Shown piece after piece: positions 18,941 to 28,818 of a stretch of DNA of 64,000 nucleotides. The first letter of the stretch is position 1, and each line of letters opens with the position of its first letter. Source of the stretch: Lacinutrix algicola (GTDB lineage Bacteria; Bacteroidota; Bacteroidia; Flavobacteriales; Flavobacteriaceae); assembly GCF_001418085.1 (NCBI RefSeq), contig NZ_LIQH01000036.1, positions 147,057-211,056 on the forward strand, written 5' to 3'. The notes beneath the pieces were generated by a model. That model was not told the origin of the DNA, ran no database searches, and was given only the letters and a program-made list of their open reading frames with translations. The translations under genes and the position numbers were made by a program.

Positions 18941-18962
18941 AACCCAAGCGATTGGCTTGGGT
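18941..18962 (-). terminator. Intrinsic terminator of the sdh operon
   Basis: A 9-bp stem AACCCAAGC / GCTTGGGTT with a 4-nt loop, flanked by A6 and T5. It lies 54 bp after the sdhB stop on the minus strand and just before the M28 gene start. Confidence 0.85.
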
Positions 18963-19015
18963 TTTTAATTATTTAAGACTCTTCGCTAATGCGATGAGTA
19001 ACATTCCTGTCCTTA

Positions 19016-19768
19016 TTATCCTTTTAAGCTAGCTGCTAAATACTCACGGTTCATACGTGCAATATTCTCTAAAGAAATTCCTTTAGGGCATTCAACTTCA
19101 CAAGCTCCAGTGTTAGTACAGTTACCAAAACCTTCGTCGTCCATTTGCTTAACCATGTTTAATACACGATCTGTAGCTTCAATTTTACCTTGTGGTAATA
19201 ATGCAAACTGAGATACTTTTGCTCCAACAAATAACATTGCCGATGAGTTTTTACAAGACGCTACACAAGCACCACAACCAATACAAGTTGCTGCTGAAAA
19301 AGCATCGTCTGCATCTTCTTTGTTAATTGGAGTTGCATTAGCATCGATAGTATTTCCTGATGTATTTACAGAAATAAATCCTCCTGCATGTTGAATACGA
19401 TCGAAAGAACTTCTATCTACAATTAAATCTTTTACTACTGGAAATGCAGTTGCTCTAAAGGGTTCGATAGTAATAGTATCTCCATCTTTAAACATACGCA
19501 TGTGTAACTGACATGTTGTTACACCACGATCTGGTCCATGAGCTTCTCCATTAATATATAAAGAACACATTCCGCAAATTCCTTCACGACAATCGTGATC
19601 GAAAGCTACTGGCTCTTCATCGTTATTAATTAATTGTTCGTTTAAAACATCTAACATTTCAAGGAAAGACATATCTGGAGAAATATCGCTGACTTTATAA
19701 TCAACCATACTTCCTTTATCACTAGCGTTTTTTTGACGCCAAATTTTTAACGTTAAATTCATATCCAT
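19016..19768 (-). CDS. sdhB: Succinate dehydrogenase/fumarate reductase iron-sulfur subunit
   Basis: 250 residues. It carries electrons from the flavoprotein to the membrane quinone site. Three cluster motifs are visible: [11 protein letters not shown] with a later TTCQ for the [2Fe-2S] centre, [11 protein letters not shown] for the [4Fe-4S] centre, and [14 protein letters not shown] for the [3Fe-4S] centre. It is the last gene of sdhCAB, 8 bp after sdhA, and is followed by an intrinsic terminator. Confidence 0.97.
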   Translation of the reverse strand: MDMNLTLKIWRQKNASDKGSMVDYKVSDISPDMSFLEMLDVLNEQLINNDEEPVAFDHDCREGICGMCSLYINGEAHGPDRGVTTCQLHMRMFKDGDTITIEPFRATAFPVVKDLIVDRSSFDRIQHAGGFISVNTSGNTIDANATPINKEDADDAFSAATCIGCGACVASCKNSSAMLFVGAKVSQFALLPQGKIEATDRVLNMVKQMDDEGFGNCTNTGACEVECPKGISLENIARMNREYLAASLKG

Positions 19769-19776
19769 AGCTTTCC

Positions 19777-21789
19777 TTATTTGTATGATCTTTGTTTTAA
19801 TTCAATATCCTTGAACTCTAATTCTTCCTTGTGTAACACAGCGTCGCTAGGTTCTCCTTTATATTCCCAAGCAGAAACATATGCGAAATCTTCATCGTTA
19901 CGTTTTGCTTCTCCTTTTTGCTCACCATCTAACTCTACTGCATCCTCTCTAAAGTGTCCTCCACAAGATTCTTCTCTGTTTAAAGCATCTTTAGCGAATA
20001 ATTCTCCTAATTCTAAGAAATCTGCAACACGACCAGCTTTCGCTAATTCTTCGTTGTATTCTTCGTTAGTTCCAGGCACTTTTACTTCTTTCCAAAATTC
20101 TTCTCTTAACGCTTTAATTTCAGCAATAGCTTCCGTTAAACCTTTTACATTTCTAGACATCCCTACTTTGTTCCACATGATTTTCCCTAATTTCTTATGG
20201 AAATAATCTACAGAGTGAGATCCTTTATTCGTTACAAAGAATTCTAATTGTTTTCTAACATCGTTTTCAGCTTCTTCAAATTCTTTCGAATCTGTAGAAA
20301 TTGGTCCTGTTCTAATATCGTGAGATAAATAATCACCAATAGTATATGGTAATACAAAATAACCATCTGCTAAACCTTGCATTAATGCCGAAGCACCAAG
20401 TCTGTTTGCACCATGATCAGAGAAGTTTGCCTCTCCAATACAGTATAAACCAGGAACAGTTGTCATTAAGTTATAATCAACCCAAACACCACCCATTGTG
20501 TAGTGTACTGCTGGATAAATCATCATTGGTGTGTTGTATGGATCTTGATCTACGATCTTCTCATACATTTGGAATAAGTTTCCGTATTTATTTTTGATTA
20601 CTTCTTGTCCTAATTTTTTAACAAGAGCAGCATCATTTTCGTCTAAACCTTTAACGTGAGCCGTTTCCTTACCGTAACGTTGAATTGCCGAAGCAAAATC
20701 TAAGAATACAGCTTCTCCTGTTGCATTAACTCCAAAACCAGCATCACAACGTTCTTTTGCTGCACGAGAGGCAACATCACGAGGTACTAAGTTTCCAAAT
20801 GCAGGATAGCGACGCTCTAAGTAATAATCTCTATCGTCTTCAGCTAATTCTCTAGGCTTTAATGCACCAGATTTAATAGCCTCAACATCTTTCATGTGTT
20901 TTGGTACCCAAATACGTCCATCATTTCTTAAAGACTCAGACATCAATGTTAATTTAGACTGATGATCTCCAGAAACAGGAATACATGTTGGGTGAATTTG
21001 TGTGTAACAAGGGTTTGCAAAATAAGCACCTTTTTTATGCGCTTTCCAACCTGCTGTTACATTAGATCCCATCGCGTTAGTCGATAAGAAAAATACGTTA
21101 CCATAACCACCAGTTCCAAGAACTACAGCGTGAGCCGAGTGACGTTCTACTTCTCCAGTAATTAAGTTACGTGTTATAATGCCTCGAGCTTTTCCATCAA
21201 CCTTAACAACGTCTAACATTTCGTGACGGTTGTACATTTTGATTTTTCCACGACCGATTTGACGGTTCATAGCAGAATAAGCTCCTAATAATAATTGTTG
21301 TCCTGTTTGTCCTGCTGCGTAAAAAGTACGAGATACTAATACTCCACCAAACGAACGGTTATCTAATAATCCACCATATTCTCTTGCAAAAGGAACACCT
21401 TGAGCAACACATTGATCGATAATATTCGCAGACACCTCAGCTAAACGATATACATTAGCTTCACGAGAACGGTAATCTCCACCTTTTACAGTATCGTAAA
21501 ATAATCTGTAAGTAGAATCACCATCTCCTTGGTAATTTTTTGCTGCGTTTATTCCTCCTTGCGCTGCAATAGAGTGTGCACGTCTTGGAGAATCTTGAAA
21601 GCAAAAAGCTTTTACGTTATATCCAAGCTCTGCTAAAGTAGCAGCAGCCGATCCACCAGCTAATCCTGTACCAACAACAATAACATCTATGTTACGTTTG
21701 TTTGCAGGGTTTACTAAGTCGATATGATTTTTATAATCTGTCCATTTATCTTTAATTGGACCTTGAGGTACTTTTGAATCTAAACTCAT
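19777..21789 (-). CDS. sdhA: Succinate dehydrogenase/fumarate reductase flavoprotein subunit
   Basis: 670 residues. It oxidises succinate to fumarate at a covalently bound FAD on the cytoplasmic side. Seen: the dinucleotide-binding motif [19 protein letters not shown] near residues 37-55, the FAD-attachment region [23 protein letters not shown] and the active-site stretch [13 protein letters not shown], and [17 protein letters not shown] late in the protein. Its length fits the group found with single five-helix cytochrome b subunits rather than the ~590-residue E. coli type. It sits between sdhC (14 bp) and sdhB (8 bp). Confidence 0.97.
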   Translation of the reverse strand: MSLDSKVPQGPIKDKWTDYKNHIDLVNPANKRNIDVIVVGTGLAGGSAAATLAELGYNVKAFCFQDSPRRAHSIAAQGGINAAKNYQGDGDSTYRLFYDTVKGGDYRSREANVYRLAEVSANIIDQCVAQGVPFAREYGGLLDNRSFGGVLVSRTFYAAGQTGQQLLLGAYSAMNRQIGRGKIKMYNRHEMLDVVKVDGKARGIITRNLITGEVERHSAHAVVLGTGGYGNVFFLSTNAMGSNVTAGWKAHKKGAYFANPCYTQIHPTCIPVSGDHQSKLTLMSESLRNDGRIWVPKHMKDVEAIKSGALKPRELAEDDRDYYLERRYPAFGNLVPRDVASRAAKERCDAGFGVNATGEAVFLDFASAIQRYGKETAHVKGLDENDAALVKKLGQEVIKNKYGNLFQMYEKIVDQDPYNTPMMIYPAVHYTMGGVWVDYNLMTTVPGLYCIGEANFSDHGANRLGASALMQGLADGYFVLPYTIGDYLSHDIRTGPISTDSKEFEEAENDVRKQLEFFVTNKGSHSVDYFHKKLGKIMWNKVGMSRNVKGLTEAIAEIKALREEFWKEVKVPGTNEEYNEELAKAGRVADFLELGELFAKDALNREESCGGHFREDAVELDGEQKGEAKRNDEDFAYVSAWEYKGEPSDAVLHKEELEFKDIELKQRSYK

Positions 21790-21803
21790 AGTAACTATAT
21801 TTT

Positions 21804-22490
21804 TTAGTGGTTTAAAAAGTGAAAAACAGCAATAAAGATGAATCCTAATGGAATCCCAATTGCATAAATTTTACTAAATCTTTTTAACCCTTTTGTGTAT
21901 TTGTTATTTGCTCCAACAGACTGAAAAGCCGAATCGAAACCGTGTAGTAAGTGTAATGCTAAGAATACAAATGCAACTACATAAAGTACAACTCTCCATA
22001 AATCTACAAATTTATGTTGTAGCTCTTCGTAGTATCTAAACCCACTCTCTGCGTTGTTTGGATCTATAAGACCAGACATATCACCAACAATAAACTTTGT
22101 GTTTATTTCTGGAAACCAGAAATCGTAAAAATGAAGACAAACAAATGCTAAAATTGCAGCACCACTCCAAATCATGTTTCTACTCATCCAAGAAGAATTT
22201 GCTCCTCCATTGTTTTTTGCATAACTAATTCGTCTTGCCTTGTTGTTTTTAATTTCTAAAACAAATCCCATTACAAAATGAAAAACAACACCGAAAATTA
22301 ATACCGGTTGCAATACATATTGTACTAACGGAAAAGTTCCCATAAAATGAGAAACATCGTTAAAAGTCTCAGGACTAAATACCGAAAGTATGTTTATTGA
22401 AAAATGTTGAAGTAAAAAAAACATTAGAAAGAGTGCTGAAAGTGCCATCGCAAACTTTCTTCCTATTGAAGAATTTAAAATTCCGCTCAT
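21804..22490 (-). CDS. sdhC: Succinate dehydrogenase cytochrome b subunit
   Basis: 228 residues with five predicted membrane helices, the single-subunit membrane anchor found in dihaem type-B enzymes (no sdhD). Histidines in or next to helices ([40 protein letters not shown]) are candidate haem ligands. It anchors SdhAB and reduces menaquinone. It is the first gene of the operon, preceded by a consensus flavobacterial promoter with a palindrome between its two elements. Confidence 0.94.
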   Translation of the reverse strand: MSGILNSSIGRKFAMALSALFLMFFLLQHFSINILSVFSPETFNDVSHFMGTFPLVQYVLQPVLIFGVVFHFVMGFVLEIKNNKARRISYAKNNGGANSSWMSRNMIWSGAAILAFVCLHFYDFWFPEINTKFIVGDMSGLIDPNNAESGFRYYEELQHKFVDLWRVVLYVVAFVFLALHLLHGFDSAFQSVGANNKYTKGLKRFSKIYAIGIPLGFIFIAVFHFLNH

Positions 22491-22519
22491 TATTTTTTAT
22501 AGTTTGATTATAATATATA

Positions 22520-22550
22520 CAAATATACTAAGCCATGCTTAGTCAAACAA
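22520..22550 (-). promoter_or_regulatory. sdhCAB promoter with internal palindromic operator
   Basis: On the minus strand TTG (22550-22548) is followed by exactly 20 nt and then TATATTTG (22527-22520), matching the Bacteroidota -33/-7 consensus. The spacer contains CTAAGC-ATG-GCTTAG (22542-22528), a perfect 6-bp inverted repeat with a 3-nt centre that abuts the -7 element. This is a candidate repressor site. Confidence 0.65.
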
Positions 22551-22602
22551 GTTTTACTAGTTTTTAAAAATTTATTTAGAATGAGTTTACTTTAGATAAT
22601 AT

Positions 22603-24279
22603 CTAATCTATTTCTACAGGTATAAAATTAATCCAAAGCTGATTCCTATCTCTAAATCGATTAAAATTGCGCATCATAAAAGGTGCATTATAAGTTAGTT
22701 TATTATTAAAATAAAGCTTCCCATTTACATATACTTTTATTGCTTTATTTAAATCTACCATTTCTGGCGAAATATTAATATTTATCGATTTAATTCTTGA
22801 AGTTTCTAACCTAAATTCGTTATTACTATAACTTGCTTTTATTTTTCCTGATTGCCTTGGAAAATCGAATGCTTTCTCATTAACCTCAACTTCTACTAAG
22901 CTATCATTATCGGTAAGCTTAAACCATTTGTTAATATCAAAATTCAAGGTTTTTTGCCATTCTTTTTTAGGCTGAAGCGTATCTAATTTTGCATTTGCAA
23001 TCCAATCTAAAGCTCCATAATTATTGTCATCAAACTCCCATTGAATATCTTTTGGAAAAGGATTCCTTTTTCTACTAACAAGATCTTTAAATAAAATATC
23101 GTAAGCTGGTTCAGAGGCTTCGAAAGCCGGAAACCAATGCGGAAAACCATTATAGCGATAATCTTTATAATCGACATTTAGAGATACCATTAACTTATTT
23201 AAACTGTCGTTTGCATTTGGCGGATAGTAATAATCTTGGTCTGTAGAAAAATTAATATAAGAACGTGATAACACATTTTCTATAAAAGTGCCACCTGTAT
23301 ACACTTTTGGATGTGTATTAAAACCATAAAAGCCTGCAAATTGAGTTGGCTGCTTTACCAAGTATGAAAAAGAACCGGTTGCTCCATTAGAATGCCCTGA
23401 AATGTGAATTCTATTATCGTCTATATTTAATGCCGTTTTAAGTTGATTTACCATTTCTGGAATCATAAAAAAACCATCATCTCCAACCATCCAATTAAAA
23501 TTCTTATCACCTTTCGGAAAAACTAAAATAACATTATCAGCTTCTGCTCTTTTAGTATATCTAGCATTATCGTAAATTAAATTGAGTTTTGTTTCAAACT
23601 CTGAAAGCACATTACCTCTAACCGCTCCATGTAAATAAAACAATACAGCGTGTTTCTTTTCAGGATTATAATTCTTAGGCAAATGCACAAAATAAGAAGT
23701 ACTTGTTGTATCGTTTATTTTAAATGAAATGGAATAATCCTGCTTTTGCTTAGGCAAATAATTGTTTGATGATTTGAGGTATTCATACAATTCGGGAGTT
23801 TCAAAACCACTTATCTCTGCACCTTTTTTAGCGCTAAAAAATTCAGCTTCATCCGTTTTTAATTTTTCAAAAAACAGCTTTTTATCCAGTATCGCTTTTT
23901 CTTTTAACGCTACCCATCGATCCTCTTGCATTAGGTTTTTATAATCACCTTCAGCATATTCACCTAAAATATAATCCCAACCAGGATAACCAAACATATC
24001 TTCTTCAAGCTCTGCTATTGGCTTTAGGTATTTAAAAGCTTTATCAAAGTCATTTATACCACTAGCAACAACACTCGCTTCGTAAACCGAATAGTCGTCT
24101 ATGCTATCTGGATATTTAGCAAATGCTTTTTCGTAAAGCTGAAGTGCTTTTATATGTACCGTAGAATCTTTATCTAGAGACAACTCTTGAGCCGTTTCAA
24201 TAATTGATGTGTAAGATTGTTGTTTAGCACAGCCAAACATCACGAAACAAAAAGCAAAACCAATAAACAATGTCTTCAT
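22603..24279 (-). CDS. Secreted esterase-like lipoprotein (alpha/beta hydrolase) with N-terminal helical repeat region
   Basis: 558 residues. Lipobox MFGC after a signal peptide. Residues ~25-130 look like helical TPR-type repeats (KALQLYEKAFAKYPDSIDDY). The middle (~190-400) is an alpha/beta hydrolase: HAVLFYLHGAVRG for the oxyanion region, nucleophile Ser297 in GHSNGATGS, and a late His in GFPHWFPAFE. The shape resembles PHB-depolymerase/feruloyl-esterase-like enzymes. The C-terminal ~130 residues are beta-rich and may bind substrate. The substrate is unknown. It stands alone between sdhC and the propeller-protein gene, same strand. Confidence 0.8.
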   Translation of the reverse strand: MKTLFIGFAFCFVMFGCAKQQSYTSIIETAQELSLDKDSTVHIKALQLYEKAFAKYPDSIDDYSVYEASVVASGINDFDKAFKYLKPIAELEEDMFGYPGWDYILGEYAEGDYKNLMQEDRWVALKEKAILDKKLFFEKLKTDEAEFFSAKKGAEISGFETPELYEYLKSSNNYLPKQKQDYSISFKINDTTSTSYFVHLPKNYNPEKKHAVLFYLHGAVRGNVLSEFETKLNLIYDNARYTKRAEADNVILVFPKGDKNFNWMVGDDGFFMIPEMVNQLKTALNIDDNRIHISGHSNGATGSFSYLVKQPTQFAGFYGFNTHPKVYTGGTFIENVLSRSYINFSTDQDYYYPPNANDSLNKLMVSLNVDYKDYRYNGFPHWFPAFEASEPAYDILFKDLVSRKRNPFPKDIQWEFDDNNYGALDWIANAKLDTLQPKKEWQKTLNFDINKWFKLTDNDSLVEVEVNEKAFDFPRQSGKIKASYSNNEFRLETSRIKSININISPEMVDLNKAIKVYVNGKLYFNNKLTYNAPFMMRNFNRFRDRNQLWINFIPVEID

Positions 24280-24336
24280 AATAAATATATTTATTATTAA
24301 GGATAGATTTATTCCTCTATTGTTACAGTTTTAAAA

Positions 24337-27177
24337 CTATTCGACCTCCAAACCTTTAGTAACATTTTCTATAGAAATTAAATAACTTCCTTTTGGGAGA
24401 TAATACTTATCGTTTTTAGCCTTATTAATGTCTATTGTAGTATTCTCTTTTAATAGTTTTTTTCTTCCTTTTTCTGAAATTGTTAAATCGTAATCAACAT
24501 AATTAAAACCTTTATCAACATCGACTTCTATCGTTTGTAAAACTGAGTTTTTATCACTTTTAATTTCAATCGTTTTTTTGCCAGAATTATTAGCATAAAA
24601 CTTAATCTGCGTTGAAGGCTCATAAGGCTGCATCCATTTACTCCAGCTATTTCCCCAACGTCCGTTAGCTCTTATTTTTTCGGTTTCAAAAATTGTAATT
24701 GTATTGTTTTTTAAACTCGCATTCATTTTTTGAAGCGGCTCGACATTGGTTTTGTAAATACTTCTTCCGTGTGTTGCAATTAACAAATCGTTACTCCCTT
24801 CGTGCATTACAATATCGTGTACTGCTACCGTTGGTAATCCGTTAGAAAAAGCCTCCCAAGATTGTCCGCTATTAAAACTAACGTAAACTCCATTATCTGT
24901 ACCTAAATACAGTAGTTCTTCATTTACAAAATCCTCTTTAATTACATTAACTGGCGAAGTAGGAATATTTGACGCAATAGACTTCCATGTTTGTCCGTAG
25001 TTGTCTGAAACATAAACGTAAGTTGAAAAATCATCAAATCGGTAACCGTTTAAAGTAACATAAACACGTTCCTTTTTATGTTTTGAAGCAATAACTCTAG
25101 TCACCCACAAATCCTTAGGCAAACCATTACTAATATTATCCCATGTGTCTCCAGCGTTTTTAGTTACTTGTATTAGTCCGTCGTCACTTCCTGTGTACAT
25201 TAAACCAAACTCGAAAGCCGATTCGCTAATTGTAGTTAAAGTACCGTAAGCTACATTTCCTTTTTTTCCGCCTTGCGTTAAATCTGGAGAAATTGACTTC
25301 CAAGTATCTCCTTTATCCATAGAACGCATTAATTTATTGCCTCCTAAATATAAAATATCTTGATTGTGTTTTGATAAATGAATAGGTGTTTGCCAATTAA
25401 AACGGTAAGGTGTCTCTCCTAATTCATGCTTTGGCTGAATGTATTTTTGTTCACCTGTTTCTCTATTAATTCTATAATAATTACCAAATTGATAACCTGT
25501 GTACACAATATCCGAATTACGATTATCAATCTCAATTTGCATACCATCGCCTCCCATTAAAGACTCCCAAGGATACATACCGGTTTGGTGCCATCTTTTA
25601 TCTTCTGGCGCATTATGTGCACCAACCCAAACACCATTATCCTGCAAACCACCATACACACGGTAAGGCTCTTGGTTATCTACATTTATAGCATAAAATT
25701 GCCCAACTGCTGGCGAGTTGTTTTTTATCCAGTTTTCACCATCATCGTAACTTATATTTACACCACCATCGTTACCATTTACTAAGTGTCCAGATTTTTT
25801 AGGATTTACCCAAAGTGCTTGATGATCTGCATGTACATTCTCTTTACTAATAGATGTAAAGGTTTTTCCGCCATCTTTAGATTTTAAAATCGGCACTCCC
25901 ATTACGTAAATCCCATCTACATTCTGTGTATCTACTCTAATTTCACCAAAGTAATACCCATAACTATAATACAAATCGTCTAAATAATCGTCGTGTGTTT
26001 TCTGCCACGTTTTACCACCATCTGTACTTTTGTAAACCTCAGCTCCTATTACAGGCGTATCAAACAACATAGAATTAGCATCTTCTAAATAATGCGCTAA
26101 ATCTATTGGTTTTACGTTTCCGCTACGTACCATTTGTTTTACGTTTTCGGCTCTATACTTTTCTTGAAAACCATTTGTTTTTAAAAAGGCATTCAATTTT
26201 TTATCTTCAAGACTTAAAAAATCTTGAGTACTCATCGTTTTAAAATCTTCTTTTTTAAAACCTCTTGTTTCTTCTTTTTTTCCTTCGGAAGGTCTCCTAA
26301 ACTGACTATCGTGCAGTGCATAAATAGTAGTATCATTGTACATTGCCAATCCTATTCTACCAACACCATTTCCTGTTGGAAAACCACTATTTTCTGTAGA
26401 TACTTTTTCCCAAGTTTCTCCAGCATCTGTACTTTTATAGATGGCCGAATTATTTCCGCTACCATCAAAATTCCATGCTTTTCTGTTTTTAGTCCAAGAC
26501 GAAGCAAACATAACATTGTAGTTATTTGGTGCATGTTGCACATCTATAATACCACTTACATTATCTACAAATAAGTTTTTGCTCCACGTTTTTCCGCCAT
26601 CTTTAGTTTTATAAATGCCTCTGTCTTCAGATTTGGAATACAAAGCACCAGTAACTCCTATTACAACTTCGTTTACATTATTTGGATTGATTAAAATACG
26701 ACCAATATGCTGAGAGTTTGGCAAACCTACATGCTCCCAAGTTTCGCCATTATTAGTAGACTTTAAAATACCAATTCCCGAATAAGACGATCGAGAAGCG
26801 TTATTTTCTCCTGTACCCACCCAAATTGTTCGCGTGTTCCAATCTACAGCAATATCGCCTACATTTTGCGTTTGCGCACTGTCTAGAATTGGTGTAAAAG
26901 TGGTACCATTATTTATAGTGTGCCACACACCTCCAGAAGCATAACCAGCATAAAACTCTGCAGGATTTTCTGGGTTTACTGCTAAATCTACAACACGACC
27001 ACTCATTACTGTTGGTCCAATATTTTTAAAAGGGACATTTTTTACTAAAGACTCCTTTTGCAACACTGCTTTTTGCTGAAGTGCTTGTTGTACAGCTTCG
27101 GCATTTATTTGAGGTTGTTGTGCTTCGGTTTTAAGAATAACCAAAAAAGATAAAGCTAAAAAAATATTGAATTTCAT
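24337..27177 (-). CDS. Large secreted VPS10/BNR-type beta-propeller protein
   Basis: 946 residues from the ATG at 27177, where a signal peptide begins (MKFNIFLALSFLVILKTEAQ). The frame is open to 27306, but those 43 residues do not resemble a signal sequence. More than ten BNR/Asp-box-type units are visible (KSTNNGETWEHV, KTKDGGKTWSKN, KSTDAGETWEKV, KSTDGGKTWQKT, KSKDGGKTFTSI, NAGDTWDNI, DNYGQTWKSI), which fold into one or two large propellers as in sortilin/VPS10 and glycosidase-like proteins. The C-terminal ~120 residues are a separate beta domain. Probably periplasmic or surface exposed; no catalytic residues can be assigned. Confidence 0.88.
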   Translation of the reverse strand: MKFNIFLALSFLVILKTEAQQPQINAEAVQQALQQKAVLQKESLVKNVPFKNIGPTVMSGRVVDLAVNPENPAEFYAGYASGGVWHTINNGTTFTPILDSAQTQNVGDIAVDWNTRTIWVGTGENNASRSSYSGIGILKSTNNGETWEHVGLPNSQHIGRILINPNNVNEVVIGVTGALYSKSEDRGIYKTKDGGKTWSKNLFVDNVSGIIDVQHAPNNYNVMFASSWTKNRKAWNFDGSGNNSAIYKSTDAGETWEKVSTENSGFPTGNGVGRIGLAMYNDTTIYALHDSQFRRPSEGKKEETRGFKKEDFKTMSTQDFLSLEDKKLNAFLKTNGFQEKYRAENVKQMVRSGNVKPIDLAHYLEDANSMLFDTPVIGAEVYKSTDGGKTWQKTHDDYLDDLYYSYGYYFGEIRVDTQNVDGIYVMGVPILKSKDGGKTFTSISKENVHADHQALWVNPKKSGHLVNGNDGGVNISYDDGENWIKNNSPAVGQFYAINVDNQEPYRVYGGLQDNGVWVGAHNAPEDKRWHQTGMYPWESLMGGDGMQIEIDNRNSDIVYTGYQFGNYYRINRETGEQKYIQPKHELGETPYRFNWQTPIHLSKHNQDILYLGGNKLMRSMDKGDTWKSISPDLTQGGKKGNVAYGTLTTISESAFEFGLMYTGSDDGLIQVTKNAGDTWDNISNGLPKDLWVTRVIASKHKKERVYVTLNGYRFDDFSTYVYVSDNYGQTWKSIASNIPTSPVNVIKEDFVNEELLYLGTDNGVYVSFNSGQSWEAFSNGLPTVAVHDIVMHEGSNDLLIATHGRSIYKTNVEPLQKMNASLKNNTITIFETEKIRANGRWGNSWSKWMQPYEPSTQIKFYANNSGKKTIEIKSDKNSVLQTIEVDVDKGFNYVDYDLTISEKGRKKLLKENTTIDINKAKNDKYYLPKGSYLISIENVTKGLEVE

Positions 27178-27318
27178 AATATATATTTTTAAAAGTTTGA
27201 AGGTAACGATTATGTTAAATCTGAGCAAAACAGAAATGCTTTTAACCAATAAAATGTTATTTTTACACTTGCTAAGTATTTCCGCTTGACGGAAAATAAA
27301 ATTCAAATAATATTAATA

Positions 27319-27344
27319 TCATTCCCATTCTTTTATGGGAATGA
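27319..27344 (+). other. Perfect 10-bp hairpin in the pepP leader
   Basis: TCATTCCCAT / ATGGGAATGA with a 6-nt loop ends 16 bp before the pepP start codon. A smaller hairpin, TTTCCG-CTTGA-CGGAAA, is at 27279-27295. There is no T-run, so these are more likely operator or leader structures than terminators. Confidence 0.4.
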
Positions 27345-27360
27345 ATAAATAAATTTCTTC

Positions 27361-28653
27361 ATGAAATACAACAAAATAGATTCTGCCCTTTTTATAAAAA
27401 ACCGTAAAAACTTTGGTGCTCAAATGAAGCCTAAAAGTATTGCGTTTTTTAACTCTAACGATATTTATCCTATTAGTGCAGATAGCACAATGCCTTTTGA
27501 GCAGCATAGAGATATCTTTTATTTAAGTGGCGTAGATCAAGAAGAAAGTATTTTGGTGCTTTTTCCAGATTGTCCGAATCCTAAAAACAGAGAAGTTTTA
27601 TTTTTAAAAGAAACTAACGAACATATTGCTGTTTGGGAAGGTGAAAAATTAACTAAAGATGCAGCATTAGCAACTAGCGGAATTAAAACTGTTTACTGGT
27701 TACAAGATTTAGAAAAAGTAGTGTTTGAAATGATGACACAAGCTGAAACTGTTTACATAAATACAAACGAGCACTACAGAGCAAATGTAGAAACGGAAAC
27801 TAGAGAAGACCGTTTTACTACATGGATAAAAAACAAATATCCTGCGCACAGTGTTGCAAAAAGTAACCCAATTTTACAGCGTTTACGTTCTGTAAAAGAC
27901 CAGATAGAATTAGACTTAATCCAGACGGCTTGCGATATTACTAACAAAGGTTTTAGACGTGTTTTAAATTTTGTTAAGCCTGGTGTTATGGAATATAACA
28001 TTGAAGCTGAGTTTATGCACGAATTTTTAAACAACCGTTCTGATGGTTTTGCATACACTCCAATTGTAGGTTCTGGAAACAACGCTAACGTTTTACATTA
28101 TATAGAGAATAATCAAGAGTGCAAAGCTGGTGATTTAATATTAATTGATGCTGGTGCTAAATACGCAAATTACGCAAGTGATATGACGCGTACTATTCCT
28201 GTTTCTGGTAAGTTTAACGACAGACAAAAAGCGGTTTACAATGCTGTTTTAAGAGTAAAAAATGATGCTACAAAAATGTTAGTTCCTGGAACTATTTGGG
28301 CAGATTACCATGTTGAAGTTGGTAAATTAATGACTAGCGAACTTTTAGGCTTAGGCTTACTTGATAAAGCTGATGTTAAAAATGAAAACCCAGATTGGCC
28401 AGCATACAAAAAATACTTTATGCACGGAACGTCTCACCACATGGGATTAGACACGCATGATTACGGTATTTTAACTGAGCCTATGCAAGCAAATAATGTA
28501 TTTACTGTAGAGCCTGGAATTTATATTCCAGATGAAGGTTTTGGTATTAGATTAGAAGACGATGTGGTTATCCAAAAAACTGGAGCACCTTTTAATTTAA
28601 TGCGTGATATCCCGATTGAAGTTGAAGAGATTGAGAGTTTGATGAATAAATAA
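27361..28653 (+). CDS. pepP: Xaa-Pro aminopeptidase (aminopeptidase P, M24B)
   Basis: 430 residues, cytoplasmic. It removes N-terminal residues that precede proline. The N-terminal AMP_N domain (residues 1-~140) is followed by the pita-bread catalytic domain. The five metal ligands are visible: Asp in LIDAGAKYANYASDMTRT (two Asp), His in HGTSHHMGLDTHD, Glu in TVEPGIYIPDEG and Glu in IRLEDDVVI. The start at 27361 gives the normal N-terminus (MKYNKIDSALF). A GCGAGC-type terminator follows. Confidence 0.95.
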   Translation: MKYNKIDSALFIKNRKNFGAQMKPKSIAFFNSNDIYPISADSTMPFEQHRDIFYLSGVDQEESILVLFPDCPNPKNREVLFLKETNEHIAVWEGEKLTKDAALATSGIKTVYWLQDLEKVVFEMMTQAETVYINTNEHYRANVETETREDRFTTWIKNKYPAHSVAKSNPILQRLRSVKDQIELDLIQTACDITNKGFRRVLNFVKPGVMEYNIEAEFMHEFLNNRSDGFAYTPIVGSGNNANVLHYIENNQECKAGDLILIDAGAKYANYASDMTRTIPVSGKFNDRQKAVYNAVLRVKNDATKMLVPGTIWADYHVEVGKLMTSELLGLGLLDKADVKNENPDWPAYKKYFMHGTSHHMGLDTHDYGILTEPMQANNVFTVEPGIYIPDEGFGIRLEDDVVIQKTGAPFNLMRDIPIEVEEIESLMNK

Positions 28654-28674
28654 ACTCTTTTATTATATAGAAAA

Positions 28675-28703
28675 AAAAAGCGAGCTTAATAGGCTCGCTT
28701 TTT
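28675..28703 (+). terminator. Intrinsic terminator after pepP
   Basis: AAAAAGCGAGC / GCTCGCTTTTT with a 7-nt loop, 21 bp after the pepP stop. The same GCGAGC stem recurs at 29598 and 38775, i.e. beside both accessory cassettes. Confidence 0.88.
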
Positions 28704-28741
28704 TTGTTTCTTGAAACTTGAGTTTTTAATATAAATAGTCG

Positions 28742-28808
28742 AACTTCGTTTGACTTATGATATAAAACGCTGAAATGATTTTATATTAAGAAAACATTGG
28801 TAGTAATT
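28742..28808 (+). repeat. Cassette 1 left leader (shared with 37484-37549)
   Basis: About 65 bp that align with the sequence before the RES gene, from AACTTCGTTT through ACATTGG to AAT. It contains an inverted repeat ATATAAAA (28760-28767) / TTTTATAT (28779-28786) around the 11-nt loop CGCTGAAATGA. In the other copy the stem is GATAAAAAA / TTTTTTATC with loop CATTGAAACGA, so pairing is conserved while sequence changes. Confidence 0.7.
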
Positions 28809-28818
28809 TTATAAAACT

